Shown here: in pieces, positions 1-6,471 of the stretch
Layout of the letters: each line of letters starts with the position of its first letter
Numbering within the stretch: the stretch's first letter is position 1
IMG/VR virus record: IMGVR_UViG_3300035307_000002
Location: 1-24,880 of that record
Length of the DNA stretch: 24,880 nt
Source of the DNA: a virus
Direction: 5' to 3' (one strand)
Translations under genes and position numbers: made by a program
Notes under the pieces: generated by a model
Seen by the model: the letters and a program-made list of their open reading frames with translations, nothing else
What the model was told of the DNA's origin: nothing
The model's database searches: none

Positions 1-11
1 CACGAAGGAAG

Positions 12-44
12 ACACTCTTTCCCTACACGACGCTCTTCCGATCT
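12..44 (+). other. Illumina TruSeq read-1 adapter sequence (artefact)
   Basis: These 33 bases, starting ACACTCTTTCCC and ending GCTCTTCCGATCT, match the standard Illumina read-1 sequencing-primer/adapter sequence as I know it. This is library DNA, not phage DNA. The 11 bases before it are therefore of doubtful origin, and phage sequence should be taken to begin at about base 45. An open frame on the opposite strand that crosses this segment is meaningless. Confidence 0.97.
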
Positions 45-142
45 AGTGGCAGCGCACGGCAGAGTCCTACAAGAAGGACACTCGTGAACGCGCTTACTGC
101 AAGTGCATCAAGACCAAGAGCACGCATTGCGTGCTCCCCTAG
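45..142 (+). CDS. C-terminal fragment of an unidentified protein (5' end missing)
   Basis: A frame open from the adapter junction (first full codon TGG at 47) reads about 31 codons to a TAG at 140-142. The peptide is basic and ends with a cysteine-containing stretch, YCKCIKTKSTHCVLP. The stop overlaps a good Shine-Dalgarno sequence (TAGGAGCC) for the next gene at 152, which is the tight packing seen throughout the window and the main reason to believe the fragment is coding. The C-x-C...H-C pattern could bind metal, but with so little sequence no family can be named. In phages of this layout the terminase genes often lie just upstream of the portal region, but nothing here identifies this tail as terminase. 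Confidence 0.5.
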
Positions 143-151
143 GAGCCAGCT

Positions 152-373
152 ATGCCCGACATCTTCAGGAAAACACTCAAGGATCGGATGAAAGAGGCCG
201 ACGAGCCCGAGGACACGAAGAAGGGCAGGGACTCCGGAGAACTGGGCAAGCCCTGGTCTGAGTCGTTTGAGCCGAGCCGCACCATGACGCAGTCTGAGTT
301 CTTCAAGTCTGACGGCAAGAAGCCCGCTGGCCCGCCCGCAGATCTGTTGAAGAAGCACTACGCAAAGCCGTGA
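152..373 (+). CDS. small hydrophilic phage protein, unknown function
   Basis: The frame encodes 73 residues starting at ATG 152, with GGAG about 7 nt upstream. The product is strongly charged (rich in Lys, Glu, Asp and Arg) with no membrane segment or signal peptide, and is probably cytoplasmic and partly disordered. I do not recognise a family. Its stop codon overlaps the GTG start of the next gene (GTGA), which suggests translational coupling with the HAD-like gene. Its position just before the HAD-like and portal genes places it in the packaging/head part of the operon. Confidence 0.6.
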   Translation: MPDIFRKTLKDRMKEADEPEDTKKGRDSGELGKPWSESFEPSRTMTQSEFFKSDGKKPAGPPADLLKKHYAKP

Positions 374-723
374 CAACAGATCCTCGCAAGGAAGGCGGTG
401 GGTGGATCGGCGTTGACCTGGACGGTACGCTGGCCCACTACGATCACTTCCGTGGCGTGGAGCATGTGGGCGCCCCTGTAGACCCGATGGTTAAGAGGGT
501 GCGTAAATGGATTGCCTCGGGCAAGGATGTCCGGTTGTTCACGGCTCGGCAGCCCAGTCCAGCAATCAAGCGGTGGATGCAGGAGCATCTCGGTAAGGTG
601 CTGCCAATCACCCATACCAAGGACAGATTCATGCAAGCCCTGTACGACGACCGCGCCGTGCAGGTAGAGCGTAATACGGGCAAGACGCACCCCGACCACG
701 AGAAGCAGGTTTGGGAGAAATAA
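370..723 (+). CDS. HAD-superfamily phosphatase-like protein
   Basis: The product has 117 residues and starts at GTG 370, overlapping the previous stop by 4 nt. HAD motif I is clear near the N-terminus: WIGVDLDGTLAHY, with nucleophile and acid Asp16 and Asp18. A motif II-like VRLFTARQ follows at about residues 54-61, and a late acidic LYDDRAVQV corresponds to the metal-binding Asp pair. The length is short for the superfamily, so there is no room for a large cap domain. It resembles stand-alone HAD proteins found beside packaging genes in many phages, and the fold is shared with the 3'-phosphatase part of polynucleotide kinases. Known HAD enzymes hydrolyse phosphomonoesters with Mg2+. The substrate here is unknown; a DNA 3'-phosphate or a nucleotide is possible but is inference. 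Confidence 0.8.
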   Translation: MTTDPRKEGGGWIGVDLDGTLAHYDHFRGVEHVGAPVDPMVKRVRKWIASGKDVRLFTARQPSPAIKRWMQEHLGKVLPITHTKDRFMQALYDDRAVQVERNTGKTHPDHEKQVWEK

Positions 724-724
724 G

Positions 725-2728
725 ATGCCGATGCAGATCGATCCTAAGAACCAGCCGTCCACCGCGCAGTCTGACACTGGCCAAACCGAGAACTCTGACG
801 AGAAGGACTGGATGAGACGCGCCCGTGCGGCGTATCGTTCCAGCACCTCATATACAGACAGCAACTTCCGCAAGCAGTGGGACGACAGCATCCGGGCATT
901 CAACAACCAGCACCCGTCAGATTCAAAGTACAGCCAGCCCGCGTACGACAAGCGGTCTAAGCTCTACCGACCGAAGATCAGAAGCGTGATCCGGAAGAAC
1001 GAGGCTGCGGCAGCAGCCGCGTTCTTCTCGAACATGGATGTGGTCAGCATTGCAGCGAGCGATCAGACAGACCAAGCACAGCTTGTCAGTGCTGAAGTGT
1101 GGAAGCAGGTCATTCAGTACAGGCTGACCCGCACGATCCCCTGGTTCCAGACCGTGCTGGGAGGCTTGCAGGATGCGCAAGTCACCGGGCTGGTGTGCGC
1201 GCACATTCAGTGGTTGTACGAAGCCGATGAAGAAGAGCAACCCGCACCAGATGAGATGACGGAGGGCATGGAAGCGGCCCAGCCCCCGCCGCAGAAACCC
1301 CCCAAGGTGGACAAGCCTGCGATTGACTTGATCCCCATTGAGAACATCCGGTTCGACCCGAGTGCGTCGTGGCTTGACGTGGTCAACACCAGCCCCTACT
1401 TCATCCATCTGTTGCCCATGTACGCCATGGACATCAAGTCCAAGATGGAGAGTGGCGAGTGGAAGGAACTAGCGGTTACGTCGGCAGCCACGGGCTCCGG
1501 CATGGACAGCACACGCATTGCGCGGTCTTCCAATAAGGAAGACCCACTGAGTTCAGAGTCCAGGGCGCTGGATGACTACGACATCGCCTGGGTGCAGCGG
1601 CACATCCACAGGCGTGATGGTCAGGAGTGGGTGTTCTATACTCTGGGAGAAGTTGGCCTATTAACCGAGCCCGTGCCACTGAAAGACATCGTTTTCCACG
1701 GTAAGCGGCCCTACGTCATCGGTTCATGCGTCCTAGAAACTCATAAAGCCCTGCCCGCTGGGGTGCCCATGCTGGCTAGGGGCCTGGAGGACGAAGCTAA
1801 TGAGATCGCTAATCAGCGCATTGACAACGTCAAGTTCGCACTGAACAAGAAGTGGTTCGCCAAGCGTGGCGTGGAGGTTGACCTTGCTGGCCTGACCCGG
1901 AATGTTCCGGGTGGCGTGGTCATGATGAACGACCCCGTAAACGATGTTCGGGAAATCACGTGGCCAGACGTCACTCAATCTTCGTACGAAGAACAGAATC
2001 GCATCAACCTGGACATGGATGAGTTGCTGGGCAACTTCAATCCAGCAGGCTTGATGACGAGTGGCGCTGGGCACGCGCCAGCTCGCAACATGGCGATGCT
2101 CAACCAAGCGAATGGGACGCTGGTCGAGTACTTGATCCGCACCTACGTTGAAACATTCGTCCAGCCGGTGCTGCGCCAGCTTGTTCAACTTGAACAAGCA
2201 TACGAAACGGACCGTGTGATTCTTGGCCTCGCTGCTAAGAACTCCAAGATGTTGCAGTCCTATGGGATTGACGAAGTCACTGATGAACTGCTGGATCAAG
2301 AGATAACGCTCAGTGTCAATGTTGGCATGGGCGCAACCGACCCCACGCAGAAGCTACAGAAGTTCATGACCGCCATCGGCAGCTACACCGGCATGCTGAA
2401 GAGCCCCACCCCCGGCATCAACATGGTGGAGGTCGGCAAAGAGATATTCGGTCACCTCGGCTACTCAGACGGCTCTCGGTTCTTCACCAATGACAACCCG
2501 CAGATCGACGCGCTCCAGCAGCAGGTTCGCGAGGCTGGTGCAATGATTCAGCAGTTGCAGGCGCAGTTGAAGGAGAAGAACACTACGCTCCAGGTTGGTC
2601 TGCAGAAAACCAGAGAGACCAACCAGACCAAGATCATTGACCGTAAGATCAGGGAAGAGAACGAGAACAAGCGGAACCTTGCCACGCACTTCGTGGCACT
2701 GACTAACGCACCCAAGAAAGCGGCATGA
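725..2728 (+). CDS. portal protein (head-tail connector)
   Basis: The product has 667 residues and starts at ATG 725, with a GGGAGA Shine-Dalgarno a few nt upstream. The size, the place before scaffold and capsid genes, and the architecture fit podovirus portal proteins of the P22/BPP-1-like type. The N-terminus is polar and disordered, followed by RKNEAAAAAAFFSN (about 96-109), where the ordered body begins. There is a long central body with a GLEDEANEIANQRIDNVKFAL segment. A C-terminal coiled coil rich in Gln, Glu and Lys runs from about 590 to 650 (QIDALQQQVREAG...). Portal proteins form the dodecameric ring at one capsid vertex through which DNA is packaged and ejected. Its stop overlaps the next start (ATGA). 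Assignment is by architecture and context; the specific family was not confirmed. Confidence 0.85.
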   Translation: MPMQIDPKNQPSTAQSDTGQTENSDEKDWMRRARAAYRSSTSYTDSNFRKQWDDSIRAFNNQHPSDSKYSQPAYDKRSKLYRPKIRSVIRKNEAAAAAAFFSNMDVVSIAASDQTDQAQLVSAEVWKQVIQYRLTRTIPWFQTVLGGLQDAQVTGLVCAHIQWLYEADEEEQPAPDEMTEGMEAAQPPPQKPPKVDKPAIDLIPIENIRFDPSASWLDVVNTSPYFIHLLPMYAMDIKSKMESGEWKELAVTSAATGSGMDSTRIARSSNKEDPLSSESRALDDYDIAWVQRHIHRRDGQEWVFYTLGEVGLLTEPVPLKDIVFHGKRPYVIGSCVLETHKALPAGVPMLARGLEDEANEIANQRIDNVKFALNKKWFAKRGVEVDLAGLTRNVPGGVVMMNDPVNDVREITWPDVTQSSYEEQNRINLDMDELLGNFNPAGLMTSGAGHAPARNMAMLNQANGTLVEYLIRTYVETFVQPVLRQLVQLEQAYETDRVILGLAAKNSKMLQSYGIDEVTDELLDQEITLSVNVGMGATDPTQKLQKFMTAIGSYTGMLKSPTPGINMVEVGKEIFGHLGYSDGSRFFTNDNPQIDALQQQVREAGAMIQQLQAQLKEKNTTLQVGLQKTRETNQTKIIDRKIREENENKRNLATHFVALTNAPKKAA

Positions 2729-3003
2729 TGGAAAACGATGAACTTTTGGAGCGAGCGCAGTTCGGTAGGCAGGTGGAATTATTTTGGGGTTCACAGCTTG
2801 GTGGGTACTTGCGCAACCGAGCACAGGACATGTACACTACAGCGCTAGAGGAACTCAAGAACTGTGACCCCACTGATTATCGCAAGGTGATGAAGGTTCA
2901 GAACGACGTTAAGGTCGCTGAATACTTCGAAACATGGCTGACAGAGGCAGTGATCGACGGGGCAAAATCTCTTGAACTTCTAGAGGACGACAATGAAAGT
3001 TAA
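2725..3003 (+). CDS. small protein between portal and scaffold, unknown function
   Basis: The frame encodes 92 residues starting at ATG 2725, overlapping the portal stop by 4 nt; a second ATG follows immediately at 2728. The product is acidic and predicted mostly helical (for example ELLERAQFGRQVELF and RKVMKVQNDVKVAEYFETWL), with no signal peptide or membrane segment. It overlaps the start of the scaffold-like gene by 11 nt. The position suggests a head-assembly accessory role, but I do not recognise a family. Confidence 0.65.
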   Translation: MMENDELLERAQFGRQVELFWGSQLGGYLRNRAQDMYTTALEELKNCDPTDYRKVMKVQNDVKVAEYFETWLTEAVIDGAKSLELLEDDNES

Positions 3004-4000
3004 ATTCCTTTCCCTTCGGCTCAGAAAAGACGACGCTGGAGAAGAAGCTGGCGGTGGCTCTGAGACCATTGGTACGAACAACGACGCTCGTGTCAAGTTG
3101 CTGAACCAGATTGGTGACAGCAACGATGGCGTTCGTGAAGACGAACTGGCCAACGTCAACGACGACGACACTACAGAGCCGTTCAAGGCCGAGAGATCGA
3201 AAGAAGATGAAGAGATTGTGCCAGAAGGCACGATTCAGACCGAGGACACCGTGCCGCCGGAGGACACTCCCCCTCCCGAGCCGGTTCAGAAGGTCAAGAT
3301 CAAAGTCAACGGCAAGGAGATGGAGCTCACCCAAGAAGAGCTCATCGCACGTGCCCAGAAGGTTGAGTCTGCTGATCAATACTTGGCCGAGGCCAAGAAA
3401 TCAGCCAAGCCGGTTGTGGCGGATCCGCCCACTGGCCCCTCAAAGGAAGAACTTCAGCGTCTCAGTGACGAGGAAGATCGAGCGCTGGTCCGCGCTATAC
3501 AAATGGGCACAGAGGAAGAGGCAACTGCGGCTATCAGGAAACTGAAGACGCAGGCGACAAGTGCGCGTCCATCCCTTACTCAGGACGACGTCTCCCGCAC
3601 CATCGATGAACGCCTTGCGTTTACACGAGCGATTGAAACCTATCGTTCAGAGTTCGAAGACATCGTGAAGGACCCATACCTCAACAAGCTGGCCCTTGAT
3701 CGGGACAGTGAGTTGCTGGCACAGGGAGACACCAGATCGTACATCGACCGCTACCGCGAAATCGGCAACGAACTTCGCACGTGGAAGGGTACCCTGGTGA
3801 AAGCCCCCGAAACTCCGACACCGACTACGACTACTCTGAAGGACAAGGAAACTCGCAAAGCGGCGGCGCCGAAGGTGCCCGTTACTGCATCCGCAAAGAC
3901 GACACCGCCAGCGCCGGAAGACGACGATGACGAGACCCCGCATGATGTGATCCAGTCGATGGCGAAGAGCCGTGGCGGGCCACAGTGGATGCGCGGTTAA
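2993..4000 (+). CDS. putative capsid scaffolding protein
   Basis: The product has 335 residues and starts at ATG 2993, preceded by GAGGACGAC. It is highly charged and low in aromatic residues. Residues 1-98 are acidic and apparently disordered. A compact segment KVKIKVNGKEMELTQEELI (about 100-118) follows, of a type often seen in podovirus scaffold-like proteins. The middle is helical, and the C-terminus is Pro/Thr/Lys-rich, ending in the basic KSRGGPQWMRG. Scaffolds bind capsid subunits through such short C-terminal basic helices and leave the prohead before DNA packaging. The gene lies directly before the major capsid gene, the usual place for a scaffold. No protease domain is visible. Confidence 0.7.
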   Translation: MKVKFLSLRLRKDDAGEEAGGGSETIGTNNDARVKLLNQIGDSNDGVREDELANVNDDDTTEPFKAERSKEDEEIVPEGTIQTEDTVPPEDTPPPEPVQKVKIKVNGKEMELTQEELIARAQKVESADQYLAEAKKSAKPVVADPPTGPSKEELQRLSDEEDRALVRAIQMGTEEEATAAIRKLKTQATSARPSLTQDDVSRTIDERLAFTRAIETYRSEFEDIVKDPYLNKLALDRDSELLAQGDTRSYIDRYREIGNELRTWKGTLVKAPETPTPTTTTLKDKETRKAAAPKVPVTASAKTTPPAPEDDDDETPHDVIQSMAKSRGGPQWMRG

Positions 4001-4011
4001 CCAAGGAGTAT
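3997..4011 (+). promoter_or_regulatory. strong ribosome-binding leader of the capsid gene (copy 1 of a repeated 15-mer)
   Basis: TTAACCAAGGAGTAT includes the upstream stop codon TAA and a near-perfect Shine-Dalgarno AAGGAG about 7-10 nt before the capsid ATG. The same 15 bases occur at 10239-10253 before another virion-type gene, again including the upstream TAA. This suggests a shared high-strength translation cassette or duplicated junction. Confidence 0.7.
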
Positions 4012-4015
4012 TGAG

Positions 4016-4987
4016 ATGGCCGGTCAGGTTTGGGCAGTCAACTCTCTTGGCGGGTACATGTACTCCCGCCAACTGAGCAACGTGCTTCGCATGGCGGTGC
4101 AACCGCTTGTGAAGTTCCGCCAATTTGCTGACGTGCGTGATGCAAGTCAGCAAGGCAAGAAGAAGGGTGACATCTTCACCTGGGACGTGTTCTCGGATGT
4201 GGCGACCGCTGGTGGCCTCATCGTGGAAACGAACACGATGCCGGAAAGCAACTTCACGATCACGCAGGGCACCCTGACGATGTCGGAAGCCGGTAACAGC
4301 GTTCCGTACTCGGGCAAGCTGGACAATCTGTCCAAGTTCCCGGTGATGGAGCTCATCCAGAAGGTTCTGAAGAACGATGCCGTCAAAGCATTCGACCGCT
4401 TTGCATGGAACCAGTTCAACCAGACCCCTCTGCGAGCGATCGCATCGTCGGGCACGGACACCGCCGCCATTCAGTTGTTCACGAACGGCACGGTCACTGG
4501 CACCAACACGATTGCCTATGGCAATGCGCATGCCAAGTCCATCGTCGACACGATGAAGGAGCGCAACATCCCGGCGTACCTGGGCGACGACTACTACGCT
4601 CTGGCGTGGCCGTCAACGCTACGGAGCTTCAAGAACAACTTGGAGACCATCCACCAGTACAGCGACACCGGCTTCAAGTTGATCATGAACGGCGAAATCG
4701 GGCGCTACGAGAACGTCCGCTACGTCGAACAGACCAACATCGCCAAGGGCACCGGCACGGACGGCATCACGCAGACTGTGTGGTCCCAAGGCAAGAGCGA
4801 CTGGATCTTCTTCTTCGGGAACGACACCGTTGCAGAAGCCATCGCGGTGCCGGAAGAGATGCGAGGTAAGATCCCCAGTGACTACGGGCGCTCAAAAGGC
4901 GTGGCGTGGTACTACCTCGGCGGGTTCGGAATCGTCCACACTCTCGCTGCGAACGCTCGCATCGTGAAGTGGGACAGCTTGGTCTAA
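4016..4987 (+). CDS. major capsid protein (N4-gp56-like, HK97 fold)
   Basis: The product has 323 residues and starts at ATG 4016 after the strong Shine-Dalgarno AAGGAG. The sequence has the look of the N4-gp56-type major capsid family: an N-terminal arm (VNSLGGYMYSRQLSNVLRMA), a QGKKKGDIFTWDVFSDV segment, then TLTMSEAGNSVPYSGKLDNLS. The spine-helix region (VLKNDAVKAFDRFAWNQF) and a late WSQGKSDWIFFFGNDTVAEA segment follow. These subunits form the icosahedral shell. The gene follows the scaffold-like gene and precedes a likely decoration gene, as expected for a head module. It was probably not cleaved from a longer precursor, because no prohead protease is seen. Its leader shares a 15-nt string with the gene at 10258. 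Confidence 0.88.
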   Translation: MAGQVWAVNSLGGYMYSRQLSNVLRMAVQPLVKFRQFADVRDASQQGKKKGDIFTWDVFSDVATAGGLIVETNTMPESNFTITQGTLTMSEAGNSVPYSGKLDNLSKFPVMELIQKVLKNDAVKAFDRFAWNQFNQTPLRAIASSGTDTAAIQLFTNGTVTGTNTIAYGNAHAKSIVDTMKERNIPAYLGDDYYALAWPSTLRSFKNNLETIHQYSDTGFKLIMNGEIGRYENVRYVEQTNIAKGTGTDGITQTVWSQGKSDWIFFFGNDTVAEAIAVPEEMRGKIPSDYGRSKGVAWYYLGGFGIVHTLAANARIVKWDSLV

Positions 4988-4999
4988 GGAGTAGCCAAC

Positions 5000-5536
5000 A
5001 TGGCCACGAAAAACATGATGTACGACCACCCCGCCTATCAGGCGGTGTATCATCTACCGCTGTGGGGCGGGGTTGGTGTCAGCACGCTGAGCTCCAGCGT
5101 TGCGGCGGTCATCACCGGCGCGAGCGCGCAATCGACCAAGTTCGTGGCTTTCACGAACATGCTGATCAAGTCGATTACCGCGTCCGCTTCCACGATCGGC
5201 ACGAGCAGCGTCGCGAGCAATAGCGGCTTGTTCTTCCGCGTCACCAACAACGGCACCACGGCGGTCAACACCGTCACGGCGACGTACACGTTGGTGCCGA
5301 CGGGCGTACCGGGACCGGCAGGTGTTGCGGTGACTACGGCTGCATACGTGGTGAACCACATCGGTGGTACCGGCATCAGCACGAGCGCGGCGACAGTCAA
5401 TGCGCTCGGCGGCGCAACGGGCATCCCACTGCTTCAGGGAGACATCGGGTACTTCCAGAAAGGCACGGACGCTACCGAGCAGGTCCTTGCCATCGCGGAG
5501 TGCCTGATCCAGCCGTTGTCCAACGTCACTCTGTAG
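5000..5536 (+). CDS. putative head decoration or minor structural protein
   Basis: The product has 178 residues and starts at ATG 5000, with TAAGGAG upstream overlapping the capsid stop. It is rich in Ala, Thr, Ser, Gly and Val with alternating beta-type patterning (TKFVAFTNMLIKSITASAS, NTVTATYTLVPTG) and few charges, typical of beta-sandwich virion decoration proteins. There is no signal peptide. It sits immediately after the major capsid gene, where decoration or stabilising proteins commonly lie. I do not recognise a specific family, so capsid decoration is a positional inference. Confidence 0.65.
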   Translation: MATKNMMYDHPAYQAVYHLPLWGGVGVSTLSSSVAAVITGASAQSTKFVAFTNMLIKSITASASTIGTSSVASNSGLFFRVTNNGTTAVNTVTATYTLVPTGVPGPAGVAVTTAAYVVNHIGGTGISTSAATVNALGGATGIPLLQGDIGYFQKGTDATEQVLAIAECLIQPLSNVTL

Positions 5537-5545
5537 GAGAAGGAA

Positions 5546-5962
5546 ATGGCAAACACCAGCACGAAGAAGAGCTACGGCGGGGTAAAGGCCCCGGTGGCGG
5601 GCAATGTGGGGCCGTCCCGCACTGCCGTGGTCCCCAATCAACCCGGAGCGAGCGCGGGACAAATGTCCGGCAAGGGTCAGCCGTTCGGCGAGCCAATGAA
5701 TGACGGAGCACCGGCAGCTATCAAGGGCCTTTCTGGGACGCACAACGACATCGGCGAGATGTCGGGGTTCATCACGGACGGGTACCTGGACAAGCAACGC
5801 ACCCCCTACGGGGAAGCCGCCAAGTTCAATTTCCTGCCCCCCGGCATGGAGATTGACAACCAGGAAAACGCCGAGATCAACATGATGCCCCTTCGCATCC
5901 TGGTCGCGGAGTCCTACCCTGGCGACGGGTGGAGCCCCGCGCCACGGGATGTCCCGGAGTAA
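5546..5962 (+). CDS. small virion-type protein with FNFLPPGMEI motif (copy A)
   Basis: The product has 138 residues and starts at ATG 5546, preceded by a strong AGGAGAAGGA. The N-terminal half is Gly/Pro/Ser/Ala-rich and probably disordered. The C-terminal half contains KFNFLPPGMEIDNQE (about 93-107), followed by MMPLRILVAESYPGDGW. The same 15-residue motif with one Asp/Glu change recurs in the protein at 10258-10623, so the two are probably paralogs or share a docking peptide. It is the last gene before the terminator, so it closes the capsid transcription segment. The function is unknown; a minor capsid or fiber-attachment role is conjecture. Confidence 0.65.
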   Translation: MANTSTKKSYGGVKAPVAGNVGPSRTAVVPNQPGASAGQMSGKGQPFGEPMNDGAPAAIKGLSGTHNDIGEMSGFITDGYLDKQRTPYGEAAKFNFLPPGMEIDNQENAEINMMPLRILVAESYPGDGWSPAPRDVPE

Positions 5963-5983
5963 GCTGACGGCTCAAGCCTCAAG

Positions 5984-6007
5984 ACTAGGCCCTTCGGGGC
6001 CTAGTTT
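5984..6007 (+). terminator. rho-independent terminator with UUCG tetraloop
   Basis: A perfect 9-bp inverted repeat, ACTAGGCCC (5984-5992) and GGGCCTAGT (5997-6005), encloses TTCG, the exceptionally stable UUCG loop. It is followed by TTTCT. The hairpin lies in the only gap of appreciable size in the window, between the capsid block and the fiber block. It probably attenuates or ends transcription of the abundant capsid messages. The T-run is short, so read-through is likely. Confidence 0.85.
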
Positions 6008-6020
6008 CTAAGGACGCACA

Positions 6021-6470
6021 GTGGCAGATCCCCTTTCCGCATATGTCCATCGCGGCACGCTTGTTGACCCTGATGGCTCGCAGTCGGAAGGGGTCAACAA
6101 GGTAGCGGGCTATGTGTGGGACACTGGCTCGCTATCTTGGGTTAAGTCTACAGGCGGTGGCGGCGGTGGCGGCGGCGCTGTAACTATCGTAGATGGTGGG
6201 GACGTAACGCAGGGCGCTCTAGCGGACGCTGCCGTTACGGGGAACACCGCAGGTTCTGTATCCGCGAAACTACGCGGCATCAATCAGAACATGGCGCTAT
6301 TGCCGGGTATCGGAATACCAATCTACGATTACGTTAGCCAAGCGCAGGCCACCCTGACGGATACGTGGTCGTTCAAGACTGGTGGGTCTGGAGGCACGTT
6401 GGTCGCCACGGTGACGATAACGTACACTGATTCCACCAAGGCCACCATAAGCACAGTCGCCAAGACGTGA
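6021..6470 (+). CDS. virion-associated protein with oligoglycine linker
   Basis: The product has 149 residues and starts at GTG 6021, about 8 nt after AAGGA; no better in-frame start lies nearby. A short N-terminal unit (VAGYVWDTGSLSWVKST) is followed by a run of eight glycines (about 45-52). After that comes VTIVDGGDVTQGALADAAV and a SVSAKLRGINQNM segment of a kind I associate with phage structural proteins. The C-terminus is beta-rich (TLVATVTITYTDST). It is the first gene after the terminator and opens the fiber array. Its stop is 1 nt before the next ATG. The exact role is unknown. Confidence 0.65.
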   Translation: MADPLSAYVHRGTLVDPDGSQSEGVNKVAGYVWDTGSLSWVKSTGGGGGGGGAVTIVDGGDVTQGALADAAVTGNTAGSVSAKLRGINQNMALLPGIGIPIYDYVSQAQATLTDTWSFKTGGSGGTLVATVTITYTDSTKATISTVAKT

Positions 6471-6471
6471 T

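Noticed and set aside
23-376. 117-codon minus-strand frame covering the left edge
   Set aside because: It includes adapter-derived bases and lies opposite two + strand genes.
3647-4531. 294-codon open frame on the minus strand across the scaffold/capsid junction
   Set aside because: It crosses two well-supported + strand genes, one of them a recognisable major capsid protein, and its translation has no family character. It is a shadow frame of high-GC coding DNA.
5054-5797. 247-codon open frame on the minus strand
   Set aside because: It lies opposite the decoration-type and FNFLPPGMEI genes and reads as an Arg/His/Val-rich shadow product with no motif.
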